Source: Candidatus Scatomonas merdigallinarum (lineage in GTDB: Bacteria; Bacillota; Clostridia; Lachnospirales; Lachnospiraceae). Taken from it: a stretch of DNA of 64,000 bases. The DNA is taken from contig DVKB01000013.1 of assembly GCA_018716305.1 (NCBI GenBank), positions 1 to 64,000 of the forward strand. Direction: 5' to 3'. The translations under genes and the position numbers were made by a program. Shown piece by piece: positions 35,081 through 44,022 of the stretch; the first letter of the stretch is position 1, and each line of letters opens with the position of its first letter. The notes beneath the pieces were generated by a model. It was not told the DNA's origin. It saw only the letters and a program-made list of their open reading frames with translations, and ran no database searches.

Positions 35081-36943
35081 TTGGAACTGTCGGAACTGAC
35101 CTCCTACGCGGAGGAAAAATATCATATCCAGGAGCAGCGCAAATGGGCGGAGTTTCCCGGATTTTCGGTTTTGGCCGATCCCCATACGGGAAAGTGGGCC
35201 GCCCTGCTCATGCGGCAGTGGGATTTCGACCGGGGAAGCGAGATACAGAGATGTGACCTGAAATGCGGACGGCAGACATTATCGGAGATTTCCGCCCCCT
35301 ACCTGACCCGGCCTTTCCGTATGAAAGGGGAGAAGTGGATCGGGGTGATCTTTGACGACAGCACAGAGGCGGATGTGGTCTGCAGGCTCTTTGACCGGGC
35401 TCTGTCCTCAGGGGAGCAGCGAGGTTATACCATGGTGCTGGAATCGGCTTCCCAAAAGAAAAAAGTAGTGTATGAGGATACATCCCTGCCCTTTCCGGGA
35501 ACTTCTTTTTCTCTGCCGGAGAAGAAGATCCCGGCGAAGATCCGGGAAATGCAGAGGCTGTACCGGCATGGAGACGGCTCCTTTGCCCAGAAATGCAGAA
35601 ATTTTTACCGGCAGGGGAAATTCATGGAAGCCTATGAGGACGATCAGCCCTGGACGGGAATCTACCATCGGTATTTTACCACTTATCATGATCTGACCGT
35701 TCCCCAGCTGCGGGGATATTTTACCTGGCGCTCCCGCCTGCGGACGGGAGACTTTATTCCGGTTTCCTCCTCTCTGGCCTATCTGTATCTCTATGAACTG
35801 CTGAACGGCATCGGATCCGGTTCTCCGGAGGATGCCCTGAGAAAGATGGAAGAATTTCAGAAGGGTTTTCTGGATTCCGGCATCGGAGATTCTTCCATAT
35901 ATAAGAATCTGCGCCGGTGGATGCTGGAATACGCGGTGATTCATGGACTTTCCCCGGAATGGGCTCTGCAGGCCGCGGATCCGGCGCTGCGGGATCGGGA
36001 TCAGGCTCTTGCCGTCCTGCGGGATCCAGGCAGTTATAAGCCGGAAGAAGTTTTTTCCGCTCTGCGCTTCTTCGGGGGAAGGAAACTGGAGCAGTCCCCG
36101 GTGGTCCAAAAGGATCCGGTCAAAGGGAAGCAGCTGTTTGCCGCTGCCTGGCGCCGGGGAGTGGAGCGGTATTCCCGGGAGGGCAGAGATCTGTTTACGG
36201 ACTGTTTCGGAAGCCGGAAAAGCTTTTCCTGGCGCCCCCTGGCCAACGCCGTCTATTTTGAGACAGCTCCTCATCCGGACGCCGATTATATTCTGGATCC
36301 CTGCAGGTCTTATCATTGCCGGGGCGGCCTGTGGCAGGAGGAGAGGTACGACACCCTATATTTTGACCGGGGGAAATTTCAGGGCTTTCTCCATGAGACA
36401 GATCGGATCTTCCGGAAATACGGGAAAACAGGGGGCTATCTGCGGGGCAAACCGGAGGAGGCCTGGGCCGCGCCTTACGGGGAATGGGCTGTTCAGTCCC
36501 TGAAGGAGGCGGAGCGGGCGGCAGGGCGGCCGAAAATCACCATTGATTTTTCCGGACTGGAGCAGATCCGGCGGGACGCGGGACTCACCCGGGACAGCCT
36601 TCTGACAGAGGCGGAACGGGAGGAAAGTTTGGAGCCGGCAAAGGAAAAACTGCCAGAGAAGCAGGAGGCCCTGGAAGAACAGCCGGAGACCGGGGCGTCG
36701 GAGGGGCAGGATCTGCCGGGTGTTCCCTACCCCCGGATTCTGCTGGCTCTTCTTCGGGGGGAACCTGTGAAACCGTATCTTAAGGCCTGTCATCTCATGG
36801 CTTCTGTGGCGGCGGACGCCATCAATGAAGCTTTATTTGATGAAATAGGAGACAATGTACTGGAGAGTGACGGCAGCGGGATCACTCTGGTGGAGGATTA
36901 CCGGGAGGAGCTGCTGCAGATGCTGGGAGGCAAAATAGAATGA
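35081..36943 (+). CDS. sngA: TerB-domain protein of a Shango-like defence operon
   Basis: I chose TTG 35081 (620 residues): AGGGAGGG lies seven bases upstream, and ELTSYAEEKYHIQEQ is a natural start. The N-terminal 115 residues (FSVLADPHTGKWAALLMRQW, WIGVIFDDSTEADVVCRLFD) form a small alpha/beta domain of the MmcQ/YjbR look. A TerB-N-like helical region (about 150-400; LRGYFTWRSRLRTG, YLYLYELLNGIG) and a TerB-C-like end (about 480-620, after a Glu-rich linker) follow. It is the first gene of three with ATGA overlaps. The combination of TerB-type protein, ATPase and helicase is that of the Shango anti-phage system. The assignment is from gene order and domains. Confidence 0.75.
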   Translation: MELSELTSYAEEKYHIQEQRKWAEFPGFSVLADPHTGKWAALLMRQWDFDRGSEIQRCDLKCGRQTLSEISAPYLTRPFRMKGEKWIGVIFDDSTEADVVCRLFDRALSSGEQRGYTMVLESASQKKKVVYEDTSLPFPGTSFSLPEKKIPAKIREMQRLYRHGDGSFAQKCRNFYRQGKFMEAYEDDQPWTGIYHRYFTTYHDLTVPQLRGYFTWRSRLRTGDFIPVSSSLAYLYLYELLNGIGSGSPEDALRKMEEFQKGFLDSGIGDSSIYKNLRRWMLEYAVIHGLSPEWALQAADPALRDRDQALAVLRDPGSYKPEEVFSALRFFGGRKLEQSPVVQKDPVKGKQLFAAAWRRGVERYSREGRDLFTDCFGSRKSFSWRPLANAVYFETAPHPDADYILDPCRSYHCRGGLWQEERYDTLYFDRGKFQGFLHETDRIFRKYGKTGGYLRGKPEEAWAAPYGEWAVQSLKEAERAAGRPKITIDFSGLEQIRRDAGLTRDSLLTEAEREESLEPAKEKLPEKQEALEEQPETGASEGQDLPGVPYPRILLALLRGEPVKPYLKACHLMASVAADAINEALFDEIGDNVLESDGSGITLVEDYREELLQMLGGKIE

Positions 36944-38271
36944 CGGAAAAGACTAAGAAGGTCCCCAAGCGGATCGAACAGGCCATACTGAATTCTCTCA
37001 AGGGAGGCGTGGTCCCCAGAATCGGACTGCCCTATATCGCGGTGGGAAGGAAAAACGAGATCGAAGCCCTTCTCCACGATGTGGACATTATCCGGGAAGG
37101 AGGCGCCTCCTTCCGTTTCATCGTGGGCCGGTACGGCTCCGGCAAGAGTTTTCTGATCCAGACCATCCGCAATTACGTTATGGATCAAGGGTTTCTGGTG
37201 GCGGACGCGGATTTGTCCCCGGAACGGCGGCTCCAGGGAACCCGGGGCCAGGGACTTGCCACCTACCGGGAACTGATCGGCAATCTTTCCACAAAAACAA
37301 AACCCGAGGGAGGAGCCCTGACCCTGGTGCTGGACCGGTGGATCAGCGGCCTGCAGACAGAGGCTCTGCAGGAAACCGGGCTGGAACCCGGAGATCCAAA
37401 GCTGACCAAGGCTGTGGACGGGAAGATTTACCAAGTGACCTCCGCCGTCAGCGAGCTGGTTCACGGATTTGAGTTCGCCCGGCTTCTCTCTCTGTATTAT
37501 CACTCTTATGTGGAGGGGGACGATGAAACAAAGGCCAAAGTGGTCCGCTGGTTCCGGGGGGAATACGCCCTGAAGCGGGAGGCCAAAGAGGAACTGGGAG
37601 TCAGTATCCTCATTACGGACGATGACTGGTATGAGTATCTGAAGCTTTTCGCGGTGTTTTTCCGGCTGGCTGGATACGCGGGGCTGATGATTATGATCGA
37701 CGAGCTGGTGAATCTCTATAAGATCCCCAATTCCATTACCCGCCAGTACAATTATGAAAAGCTGCTGACTATGTACAACGATACCCTTCAGGGGAAAGCC
37801 AGGTATCTGGGAATCCTCATGGGAGCCACTCCCCAGGCCCTGGAAGACAAGCGCCGGGGCATCTACAGCTACGAGGCCCTCCGCTCCCGGCTGGCGGAGG
37901 GAAGATTTTCCCGGCCCGGGACCAGGGACCTGCTGGCGCCGGTGATCCGGCTGGAGCCCCTGACCCCGGAGGAGATGCTGGTGCTCTGCGAAAAACTGGC
38001 GGCCATGCACGGAGATCTCTACCCCTGCGGGAGAAAAATGGAGACGGAAGAACTGGCCGGCTTTATCCGCATGGAATATGAACGGATCGGGGCGGATCAG
38101 AACATTACCCCCAGGGAAGTGATCCGGGATTTTATTGAACTTCTGGATCTGCTGTACCAGAACCCGGACCGGAGCGTCCGGGAACTCATGGGATCCGACG
38201 CCTTTACCTGCACGAAATCCCAGGCTGTCTCCGATGAGACAGATCCGAACTACGCGGAGTTTACTATATGA
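36940..38271 (+). CDS. sngB: P-loop ATPase (DUF2791/BrxD-like) of the Shango-like operon
   Basis: This 443-residue protein has Walker A GRYGSGKS (63-70) and Walker B LMIMIDE (249-255). The stretch RIGLPYIAVGRKNEI before it and a C-terminal winged-helix-like region with ITPREVIRDFIELLD complete the pattern. This is the DUF2791 family, which includes BrxD of BREX systems. It overlaps the preceding stop and the next start by four bases each (ATGA), so the three products are made in step. It probably powers or loads the helicase partner. Confidence 0.82.
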   Translation: MTEKTKKVPKRIEQAILNSLKGGVVPRIGLPYIAVGRKNEIEALLHDVDIIREGGASFRFIVGRYGSGKSFLIQTIRNYVMDQGFLVADADLSPERRLQGTRGQGLATYRELIGNLSTKTKPEGGALTLVLDRWISGLQTEALQETGLEPGDPKLTKAVDGKIYQVTSAVSELVHGFEFARLLSLYYHSYVEGDDETKAKVVRWFRGEYALKREAKEELGVSILITDDDWYEYLKLFAVFFRLAGYAGLMIMIDELVNLYKIPNSITRQYNYEKLLTMYNDTLQGKARYLGILMGATPQALEDKRRGIYSYEALRSRLAEGRFSRPGTRDLLAPVIRLEPLTPEEMLVLCEKLAAMHGDLYPCGRKMETEELAGFIRMEYERIGADQNITPREVIRDFIELLDLLYQNPDRSVRELMGSDAFTCTKSQAVSDETDPNYAEFTI

Positions 38272-40565
38272 ATGTATTTGAAAGATACGCCCCTTTTATT
38301 CAGGATTATATCTACCGCTCCGGCTGGCAGGCCCTGCGGGGAGTGCAGAATGCCGCCGGAAGCGCCATCTTCGGAACAGAGGACAATGTGCTTCTGACAG
38401 CCTCTACAGCTTCCGGCAAGACGGAGGCCGCCTTTTTCCCCATTCTGACCCTGCTGGAGGAGGATCCGCCTGCCAGCGTGGGGGTTCTGTACATAGCCCC
38501 CTTAAAGGCCCTGATCAACGATCAGTTCGGAAGGCTGGAGGAGCTCTGCGAGGAGGCCGGGATCTCTGTGACACGGTGGCACGGGGACGCGCCCCAGAGC
38601 CGGAAGCGCAGGCTTCTGCGGAAGCCCTCCGGCATTCTGCAGATCACCCCGGAATCCCTGGAATCTCTGATGATCAACAAGCATATGGAGATCCCTTCCC
38701 TGTTTGGGGATCTGCGTTTTATTGTCATTGACGAGATCCATTCCCTGCTTCGGGGGGATCGGGGCCTGCAGACCTTCTGCCTTATTGAGCGGATGTGCAG
38801 GACCGCGGGCTGCCGCCCCAGGCGGATCGGCCTGTCCGCCACCATCGGAAATCCGGAGGAGGCCGGGCGTTTTCTGGCTGCCGGCAGCGGTGGGAGAACG
38901 GTGATCCCGGCCTTTGAGGGCGGAAAAGAGATCTGGCGCCTGTCTATGGAGCATTTTTTCAACACGGCCCCCCAGGCGGATGAAGGAAAACAGGAGGTTT
39001 TTGAGACCCTTCGGATGGAAGCTCCCACGGACACCGCGCCCCGGGCCGCCGATCCTGGCATGGGTTACATTTTTGAGCATACCCGGGGAAAAAAGTGTCT
39101 GATCTTCACCAATTCCCGGGAGGAGTGCGAGGCGGTCTGCCAGAGCCTGCGGCAGTACTGCGAGGCCAACCGGGAGCCGGACCGGTTCCTGATCCATCAC
39201 GGAAATCTCTCGGCCTCCTATCGGGAGAGCGCGGAGGAAGAGATGAAGGACGATGCTTCTCTGCTGTCCGTCTGCGCCACCGCCACTCTGGAGCTGGGCA
39301 TCGACATCGGAAAACTGGAGAAGGCCTTTCAGATTGACGCTCCCTTTACGGTGTCAGGCTTTCTTCAGAGGATGGGAAGGACCGGCCGGCGGGGAGAGCC
39401 TGCGGAAATGTGGTTTGTCATGCGGGAGGATCACCCGGAACCCAGGGCCATGCTCCCGGATATGATCCCCTGGTATCTGATTCAGGGCATTGCGCTGGTG
39501 CAGCTGTATGTGGAGGAACGATTTGTGGAGCCTCCCAGGACAGAGAGGCTGCCCTACAGCCTTCTGTACCATCAGACCATGAGCACCCTGGCCTCCTGCG
39601 GGGAAATGTCCCCGGGGGAGCTGGCTTCCCGGGTGCTGTCCCTGTCCTGCTTTCACAGTATCTCCCAGGAGGATTACCGGGTGCTGCTCCGTCATCTGCT
39701 GGAGACGGACCATATCAGCCGTACAGAAAACGGCGGCCTGATCCTGGGCCTGACCGGAGAGCGGATTGTAAACAATTATAAATTTTACGCGGTGTTTCAG
39801 GAAAATATCGAGTATTCCGTGCGCTCCGGCCCGGAAGAGCTGGGCACCATTGTGAAGCCGCCGCCGGCAGGGGACAAGATCGCCATTGCCGGGAGAGTGT
39901 GGATCGTGGACGAGGTGGACCACAAAAAGCGGGAGGTTTACTGTACCCTGGTAAACGGCAATATCCCCGCCTACTTCGGAGATGTGGCCGGGGACATCCA
40001 CACCCGCATCCTGGAGCGTATGCGTCAGGTCCTGAAGGAGCAGAAATGCTATCCCTATCTGCTGCGGCACGCAGTCTGCCGGCTGCGGGACGCCAGGGAG
40101 ACCTTTGCCAAAGCCGGCATGGGGGACCGTCCTCTGGTGCGTCTGGGAGGAAATATGTGGGCTTTGTTCCCCTGGATCGGCAGCTACGGATTTCTGGCAC
40201 TGGAGCGCTTTCTGAAGATCCGCTGCGGAAAGCGGCTGGGACTGAAGGGATTGAATCCCTCCCGGCCCTATTACCTGCAGTTTACCATGCAGGTCAGCGA
40301 AGAAGACTTTTACCGGATCACCGGGGAGGAAGCGGAAAAAGACTTCGATCCCCTGGAACTGGTTTATCCCAAGGAAAACCCTGTCTTTGAAAAGTACGAT
40401 GAATACCTGCCGGAGGAACTGGTGCGGAAAGGCTTCGCCCTGGGCGTGCTGGATGTCCCGGGGATGAAAGAGAGGGTGCTGGGATGGAAACCCCATGGGC
40501 CGCAAAAAACGCGGCAGCCGGATATTCCTGACCCGCAGCGGGGAGGCAGCCCCCCAAAAATCTGA
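38268..40565 (+). CDS. sngC: Lhr-like DEAD/DEAH helicase of the Shango-like operon
   Basis: The 765-residue superfamily 2 helicase has motif I TASTASGKTE (44-53), the DEAH-type box VIDEIHS (153-159), motif III LSATIGNP, motif IV-like KKCLIFTNSREECEAV and motif VI QRMGRTGRRGE (367-377). The C-terminal half resembles Lhr/BrxHII helicases. Together with the TerB protein and BrxD-like ATPase it forms a three-gene defence unit. No methyltransferase, PglZ or nuclease lies beside it, so it is not a full BREX locus. The end is Pro/Arg-rich. An operator-free 75-base gap leads to the next promoter. Confidence 0.85.
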   Translation: MNVFERYAPFIQDYIYRSGWQALRGVQNAAGSAIFGTEDNVLLTASTASGKTEAAFFPILTLLEEDPPASVGVLYIAPLKALINDQFGRLEELCEEAGISVTRWHGDAPQSRKRRLLRKPSGILQITPESLESLMINKHMEIPSLFGDLRFIVIDEIHSLLRGDRGLQTFCLIERMCRTAGCRPRRIGLSATIGNPEEAGRFLAAGSGGRTVIPAFEGGKEIWRLSMEHFFNTAPQADEGKQEVFETLRMEAPTDTAPRAADPGMGYIFEHTRGKKCLIFTNSREECEAVCQSLRQYCEANREPDRFLIHHGNLSASYRESAEEEMKDDASLLSVCATATLELGIDIGKLEKAFQIDAPFTVSGFLQRMGRTGRRGEPAEMWFVMREDHPEPRAMLPDMIPWYLIQGIALVQLYVEERFVEPPRTERLPYSLLYHQTMSTLASCGEMSPGELASRVLSLSCFHSISQEDYRVLLRHLLETDHISRTENGGLILGLTGERIVNNYKFYAVFQENIEYSVRSGPEELGTIVKPPPAGDKIAIAGRVWIVDEVDHKKREVYCTLVNGNIPAYFGDVAGDIHTRILERMRQVLKEQKCYPYLLRHAVCRLRDARETFAKAGMGDRPLVRLGGNMWALFPWIGSYGFLALERFLKIRCGKRLGLKGLNPSRPYYLQFTMQVSEEDFYRITGEEAEKDFDPLELVYPKENPVFEKYDEYLPEELVRKGFALGVLDVPGMKERVLGWKPHGPQKTRQPDIPDPQRGGSPPKI

Positions 40566-40640
40566 TATGAAAAAAGAGAAAATTGTATAAAATTTTCGGA
40601 TTCTCCGGGAATTTCTAAAAAATATTGTTAAGGTTATACG

Positions 40641-40670
40641 TTGACGGTACGGGAGGGGTAAGAGTATAAT
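40641..40670 (+). promoter_or_regulatory. Promoter of the amino acid ABC transporter operon
   Basis: TTGACG (40641-40646), an 18-base spacer and TATAAT (40665-40670) place the RNA start near 40677. A roughly 200-base leader with two attenuators follows. Confidence 0.75.
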
Positions 40671-40707
40671 CAACAGTATCTTAATTAAGAAGATAAACCG
40701 TAACAGC

Positions 40708-40746
40708 GAACAAGGACGTTCATTCTTTTCAGAGTGAGCGTCTTTT
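40708..40746 (+). promoter_or_regulatory. First ANTAR-type hexaloop/terminator in the ABC operon leader
   Basis: GAAC-AAGGAC-GTTC (40708-40721) is a perfect 4-bp hairpin with a six-base loop, A at position 1 and G at position 4. Its 3' half also forms the 5' arm of a terminator: GACGTTCATTC (40715-40725) pairs along its full length with GAGTGAGCGTC (40732-40742), followed by TTTT. The two folds exclude each other. An outer arm CCGTAACAG pairs with CTGTTAtACGG around the whole structure. Confidence 0.75.
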
Positions 40747-40819
40747 CTGTTATACGGAAGGTTTTCCGGACCAGGCTGCAGACGGGCCGGAGAAATGGAT
40801 TTTGTTATAGCGGAAACAG

Positions 40820-40861
40820 GGACAAAGGCGTTCATTCCCCCCAAGGGAGTGGGCGCCTTTT
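40820..40861 (+). promoter_or_regulatory. Second ANTAR-type hexaloop/terminator in the ABC operon leader
   Basis: GGAC-AAAGGC-GTTC (40820-40833) is a 4-bp hairpin, one pair G-U, with a six-base loop, A at position 1 and G at position 4. The loop is identical to that of the glnN leader. The overlapping terminator uses GGCG and CATTCCC (40827-40839) with GGGAGTG and CGCC (40845-40857), then TTTT. It lies 112 bases after the first unit and shares the core CGTTCATTC context with it, so the pair looks like a duplication. The start codon of the binding protein is 19 bases downstream. Confidence 0.75.
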
Positions 40862-40879
40862 CTGACGAGGAGGATTATT

Positions 40880-41797
40880 ATGATGAAAAGAAAATTAGCA
40901 GGTTGGTGTATGGCGGCGGCGATGGCGTTTTCTCTTCTGGCCGGATGCGGGGCTTCAGAAGGAACTTCCCCGGATGCGGCAGGGTCTTCCGCGGCGGCAG
41001 AGAGTTCTTCAGCTGAAGACAGCGGAAATGTGCTGCGGGTAGGCATGGAGTGCGCGTATCCGCCCTTTAACTGGACGCAGATGACCCCGGAGGTGGCGGA
41101 TGGGATTACCGCGGAACCGATTTACGGCACAGATATGTATGCCTATGGATATGATGTGGCGGTAGCCCAGAAAATTGCGGAACAGCTGGGTATGACGCTG
41201 GAGATCCACAAAGTGGAGTGGAGCTCTATCGGAACTTCCCTGGATGCGGGAGTCTATGACGCGGTTATTGCCGGAATGGGAAAAACAGCGGAGCGGGAAA
41301 AGGCCTACGCCTTTACAGAGCCCTATTACTATAGACATAACTGTATTGTGGTGAAGAAAGGCGGCCCTTATGAAAATGTGACAAAACTTTCAGACCTGGC
41401 GGGAACAGGATGCAAAGTGACTACACAGCTGGGAACCGGCTGGGTACCCCTGCTGGATCAGATTGAGGGAGCCGTTCTGTCGGGAAATTATGAAACTACC
41501 TCCGAATGTTTCATGGCTATCTCCAACGGAGTGGCGGATGTCTGTGTGGTAGATATCCCCACTGCGGAATCGGCAGCTATGACCAACGAAGATCTGAAGG
41601 TAATTACTCTGGATTCCTCAGATACCTTTACCAATGACGAGGAAATGGTAAACGTGTGTATCGCCACAAGAAAAGATGACACGGAACTGAGGGATAAGAT
41701 TCAGGGCGCTATGGACGCTATGGGATGGAACGATTCGGCAGAGATGGATAAACTGATGGAGGAGACGATTCCGCTGCAGCCGGCAGCTTCCGTCTGA
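40880..41797 (+). CDS. Polar amino acid ABC transporter substrate-binding lipoprotein
   Basis: The 305-residue protein starts at ATG 40880 (a second ATG follows; both fit AGGAGG). The signal peptide ends LLAGC with lipidated Cys23. A Ser/Ala linker leads into a family 3 solute-binding fold: VLRVGMECAYPPFNWTQ, YGYDVAVAQKIAEQLGMTLEI, WSSIGTSLDAGVYDAVIAGMGKTAEREKAYAFTEPYY and LGTGWV. The ligand is a polar amino acid that cannot be named from sequence. It opens an operon with a permease, an ATPase and probably the next three genes. The doubled hexaloop attenuator in the leader links it to nitrogen control. Confidence 0.92.
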   Translation: MMKRKLAGWCMAAAMAFSLLAGCGASEGTSPDAAGSSAAAESSSAEDSGNVLRVGMECAYPPFNWTQMTPEVADGITAEPIYGTDMYAYGYDVAVAQKIAEQLGMTLEIHKVEWSSIGTSLDAGVYDAVIAGMGKTAEREKAYAFTEPYYYRHNCIVVKKGGPYENVTKLSDLAGTGCKVTTQLGTGWVPLLDQIEGAVLSGNYETTSECFMAISNGVADVCVVDIPTAESAAMTNEDLKVITLDSSDTFTNDEEMVNVCIATRKDDTELRDKIQGAMDAMGWNDSAEMDKLMEETIPLQPAASV

Positions 41798-41834
41798 CAG
41801 AATATAACGAAAGCTGGAAAGGGGAGATTCCTAT

Positions 41835-42587
41835 ATGATCACCAATCCGACAAATTCCTTAGAATGGATTATTTATCTGGCGCAGCATTATTCCGGTATG
41901 TTTATACAGGGAACTCTGCTGACTTTATATATAGCGGTTATCGGTACCCTGCTGGGGTTCCTGCTGGGATACGGGGCCGGAATTGTTCAGGATATCCGGA
42001 TCCGTCCCGCGGACCATGCGCTGAAAAAGGCAGGGCTCCGGGTGCTGAAAGCGATTTTCACGGTTTACGTGGAAATTTTCCGGGATACGCCCATGATGGT
42101 GCAGGCCATGGTGGTGTACTATGGCATCCTCCAGGCGGGCTTTGATATTTCTCCTATTGCCGCGGGTATTCTGGTAACGGTGCTCAATACCGGAGCCTAT
42201 ATGGCGGAAACCGTCCGGGCCGGCATTAATTCCGTAGATCTGGGCCAGCGGGAAGGCGCCCTGGCTATGGGCATGTCCCCCCTGAAGACCATGTTCTACA
42301 TCATCCTGCCCCAAGTGCTCCGCAATATCCTGCCGGAAATGGGAAATACTTTTTTGACGAATCTGAAAATGACTTCCGTGCTGAACGTGCTGGCCATCAA
42401 CGAGCTGTATATGGCGGCCAAGACGGCCGGGTCGGTCAACTATAAATATTTCCAGTCCTTCCTGCTGACAGCGGTTATCTATTTTGTACTCTGTTTTGCC
42501 TTCAGCCGGATCTTCCGTCTGATGGAAAAACACCTGGAGGGCAAAAAAGACTACGTGCTGGCGGTAGAGTACATGGACGCGCAGTAA
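41835..42587 (+). CDS. Polar amino acid ABC transporter permease
   Basis: The 250-residue protein has about five membrane spans of the HisM/GlnP type. It carries [20 protein letters not shown] and the cytoplasmic coupling motif [34 protein letters not shown], which contacts the ATPase. It lies 37 bases after the binding-protein gene and 14 before the ATPase. With one permease gene, the channel is likely a homodimer. Confidence 0.93.
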   Translation: MITNPTNSLEWIIYLAQHYSGMFIQGTLLTLYIAVIGTLLGFLLGYGAGIVQDIRIRPADHALKKAGLRVLKAIFTVYVEIFRDTPMMVQAMVVYYGILQAGFDISPIAAGILVTVLNTGAYMAETVRAGINSVDLGQREGALAMGMSPLKTMFYIILPQVLRNILPEMGNTFLTNLKMTSVLNVLAINELYMAAKTAGSVNYKYFQSFLLTAVIYFVLCFAFSRIFRLMEKHLEGKKDYVLAVEYMDAQ

Positions 42588-42601
42588 GGAGGCGTTGCCG
42601 G

Positions 42602-43342
42602 ATGGCTGAAAACATAATTAAAGTAGAAGAACTGAGTAAATCCTTCGGGCAGCATGAGGTGCTGAGGAAAATTGATTTCTCCGTGGACAAAGGGGAGGTA
42701 ATCTGCATTGTAGGTTCTTCCGGCTCGGGAAAATCCACCCTTCTGCGGTGCATCAACCGGCTGGAGCGTCAGACCAGCGGCAGAATTCTGTATCACGGAG
42801 AAGAAGTGCGGGATGTCCAGAAGGAGATCAACCGATACCGCTCCCGGGTGGGCATGGTGTTCCAGTCTTTCAATCTGTTCAACCACATGACTGTGCTGGA
42901 CAACTGTACCTGCTGCACCAGGAAGGTTCTGCACCTGCCAAAAGAGGAAGCCTTTGAACGGGCGATCACCCATTTAAAAAAGGTGGGAATGGCGCCCTAT
43001 ATCCACGCGAAACCTGCCCAGCTCTCCGGCGGACAGAAGCAGCGGGTCGCCATTGCCAGAGCTCTCTGCATGAATCCGGAAGTGCTTCTCTTTGATGAGC
43101 CCACCAGCGCCCTGGATCCGGAAATGGTGGGAGAAGTGCTGAAGGTTATGCAGGAGCTGGCGGAGACGGGACTGACCATGATTATCGTTACCCATGAAAT
43201 GGCTTTCGCCAGGGATGTATCCACCAGAACCATTTTTATGGACAAGGGATATATCGCGGAGGATGATTCTCCGGATGTAATCTTTACCAGTCCCAGAAAT
43301 CCCCGGACCAGAGAATTCCTGAGCCGGTATCTGGCGGGCTGA
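42602..43342 (+). CDS. Polar amino acid ABC transporter ATPase
   Basis: The 246-residue GlnQ-type ATPase has Walker [15 protein letters not shown]-loop [17 protein letters not shown], signature [15 protein letters not shown], Walker [16 protein letters not shown] and switch THEMAFARD. It powers uptake by the preceding permease. AAGGAGG precedes the start. Confidence 0.95.
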   Translation: MAENIIKVEELSKSFGQHEVLRKIDFSVDKGEVICIVGSSGSGKSTLLRCINRLERQTSGRILYHGEEVRDVQKEINRYRSRVGMVFQSFNLFNHMTVLDNCTCCTRKVLHLPKEEAFERAITHLKKVGMAPYIHAKPAQLSGGQKQRVAIARALCMNPEVLLFDEPTSALDPEMVGEVLKVMQELAETGLTMIIVTHEMAFARDVSTRTIFMDKGYIAEDDSPDVIFTSPRNPRTREFLSRYLAG

Positions 43343-43366
43343 ACCGGAAAAGAAGGAGGAGAACGG

Positions 43367-43996
43367 ATGGGAAATTACGTGGTGACATTTGCCAGGGGAT
43401 TTGGCTCCGGCGGCAAGGAGATTGCCTCAAAGCTGGCGAAAGAGCTGGGGATCCACTGCTATGAAAACCGGATCCTTACGCTGGCCAGCCAGCTCAGCGG
43501 ACTCAGCGAACAGCTGTTTAAGGAAGTCAATGAAAAAATCCGCACCAATGGAGGATTCTCCAGCTTTATGCGGGGGCTGCCCCGGGCCAGACATTATATT
43601 GCCAGAAATGAAAAATTTGTGTCGGACGACGCTCTGTTTCAGTATCAGAAGCAGATCATTGAGAATCTGGCGGAAACGGAATCCTGCGTCATTGTGGGAA
43701 AATGCGCGGACTGGATCCTGCGGGGCAGGGAGAATGTAGTCAGCGTATATATAGAAGCCCCCAGGGCTTTCTGCCTGGAGCGGACGATGAAGAATATGGG
43801 AGTTACCAAGGAGGTAGCCGCGGCAACCATTACCCATACGGATAAATACCGGGCGGATTACTACGCCCACTACACCCACGGCAATTACTGGACCAACCCG
43901 GTCAATTATGACATGACCCTGAACAGCGAACGGGTGGGCGTGGAAAATTGTGTCAAAGTAATTAAACATTATATGCAGATCAAAGGCCTGATCTGA
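43367..43996 (+). CDS. Cytidylate kinase-like family protein
   Basis: The 209-residue protein starts with a P-loop-like segment VVTFARGFGSGGKEIASKLAKELG, followed by CYENRILTLASQLSG, CVIVGKCADWILRG and IEAPRAFCLERTM. This is the AAK/cytidylate-kinase-like family widespread in Clostridia, which lacks proof of nucleotide kinase activity. It is 24 bases after the ATPase gene with AAGGAGGAG upstream, so it belongs to the transport operon. Its substrate is unknown; a link to amino acid or cofactor use is only positional. Confidence 0.82.
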   Translation: MGNYVVTFARGFGSGGKEIASKLAKELGIHCYENRILTLASQLSGLSEQLFKEVNEKIRTNGGFSSFMRGLPRARHYIARNEKFVSDDALFQYQKQIIENLAETESCVIVGKCADWILRGRENVVSVYIEAPRAFCLERTMKNMGVTKEVAAATITHTDKYRADYYAHYTHGNYWTNPVNYDMTLNSERVGVENCVKVIKHYMQIKGLI

Positions 43997-44022
43997 AGCC
44001 GCAAGAGAAAGGAATGAACGCT

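Noticed and set aside
35081-40565. BREX (type 2) locus
   Set aside because: The ATPase and helicase resemble BrxD and BrxHII, but there is no PglX methyltransferase, PglZ or PglW beside them. The TerB partner fits Shango better.
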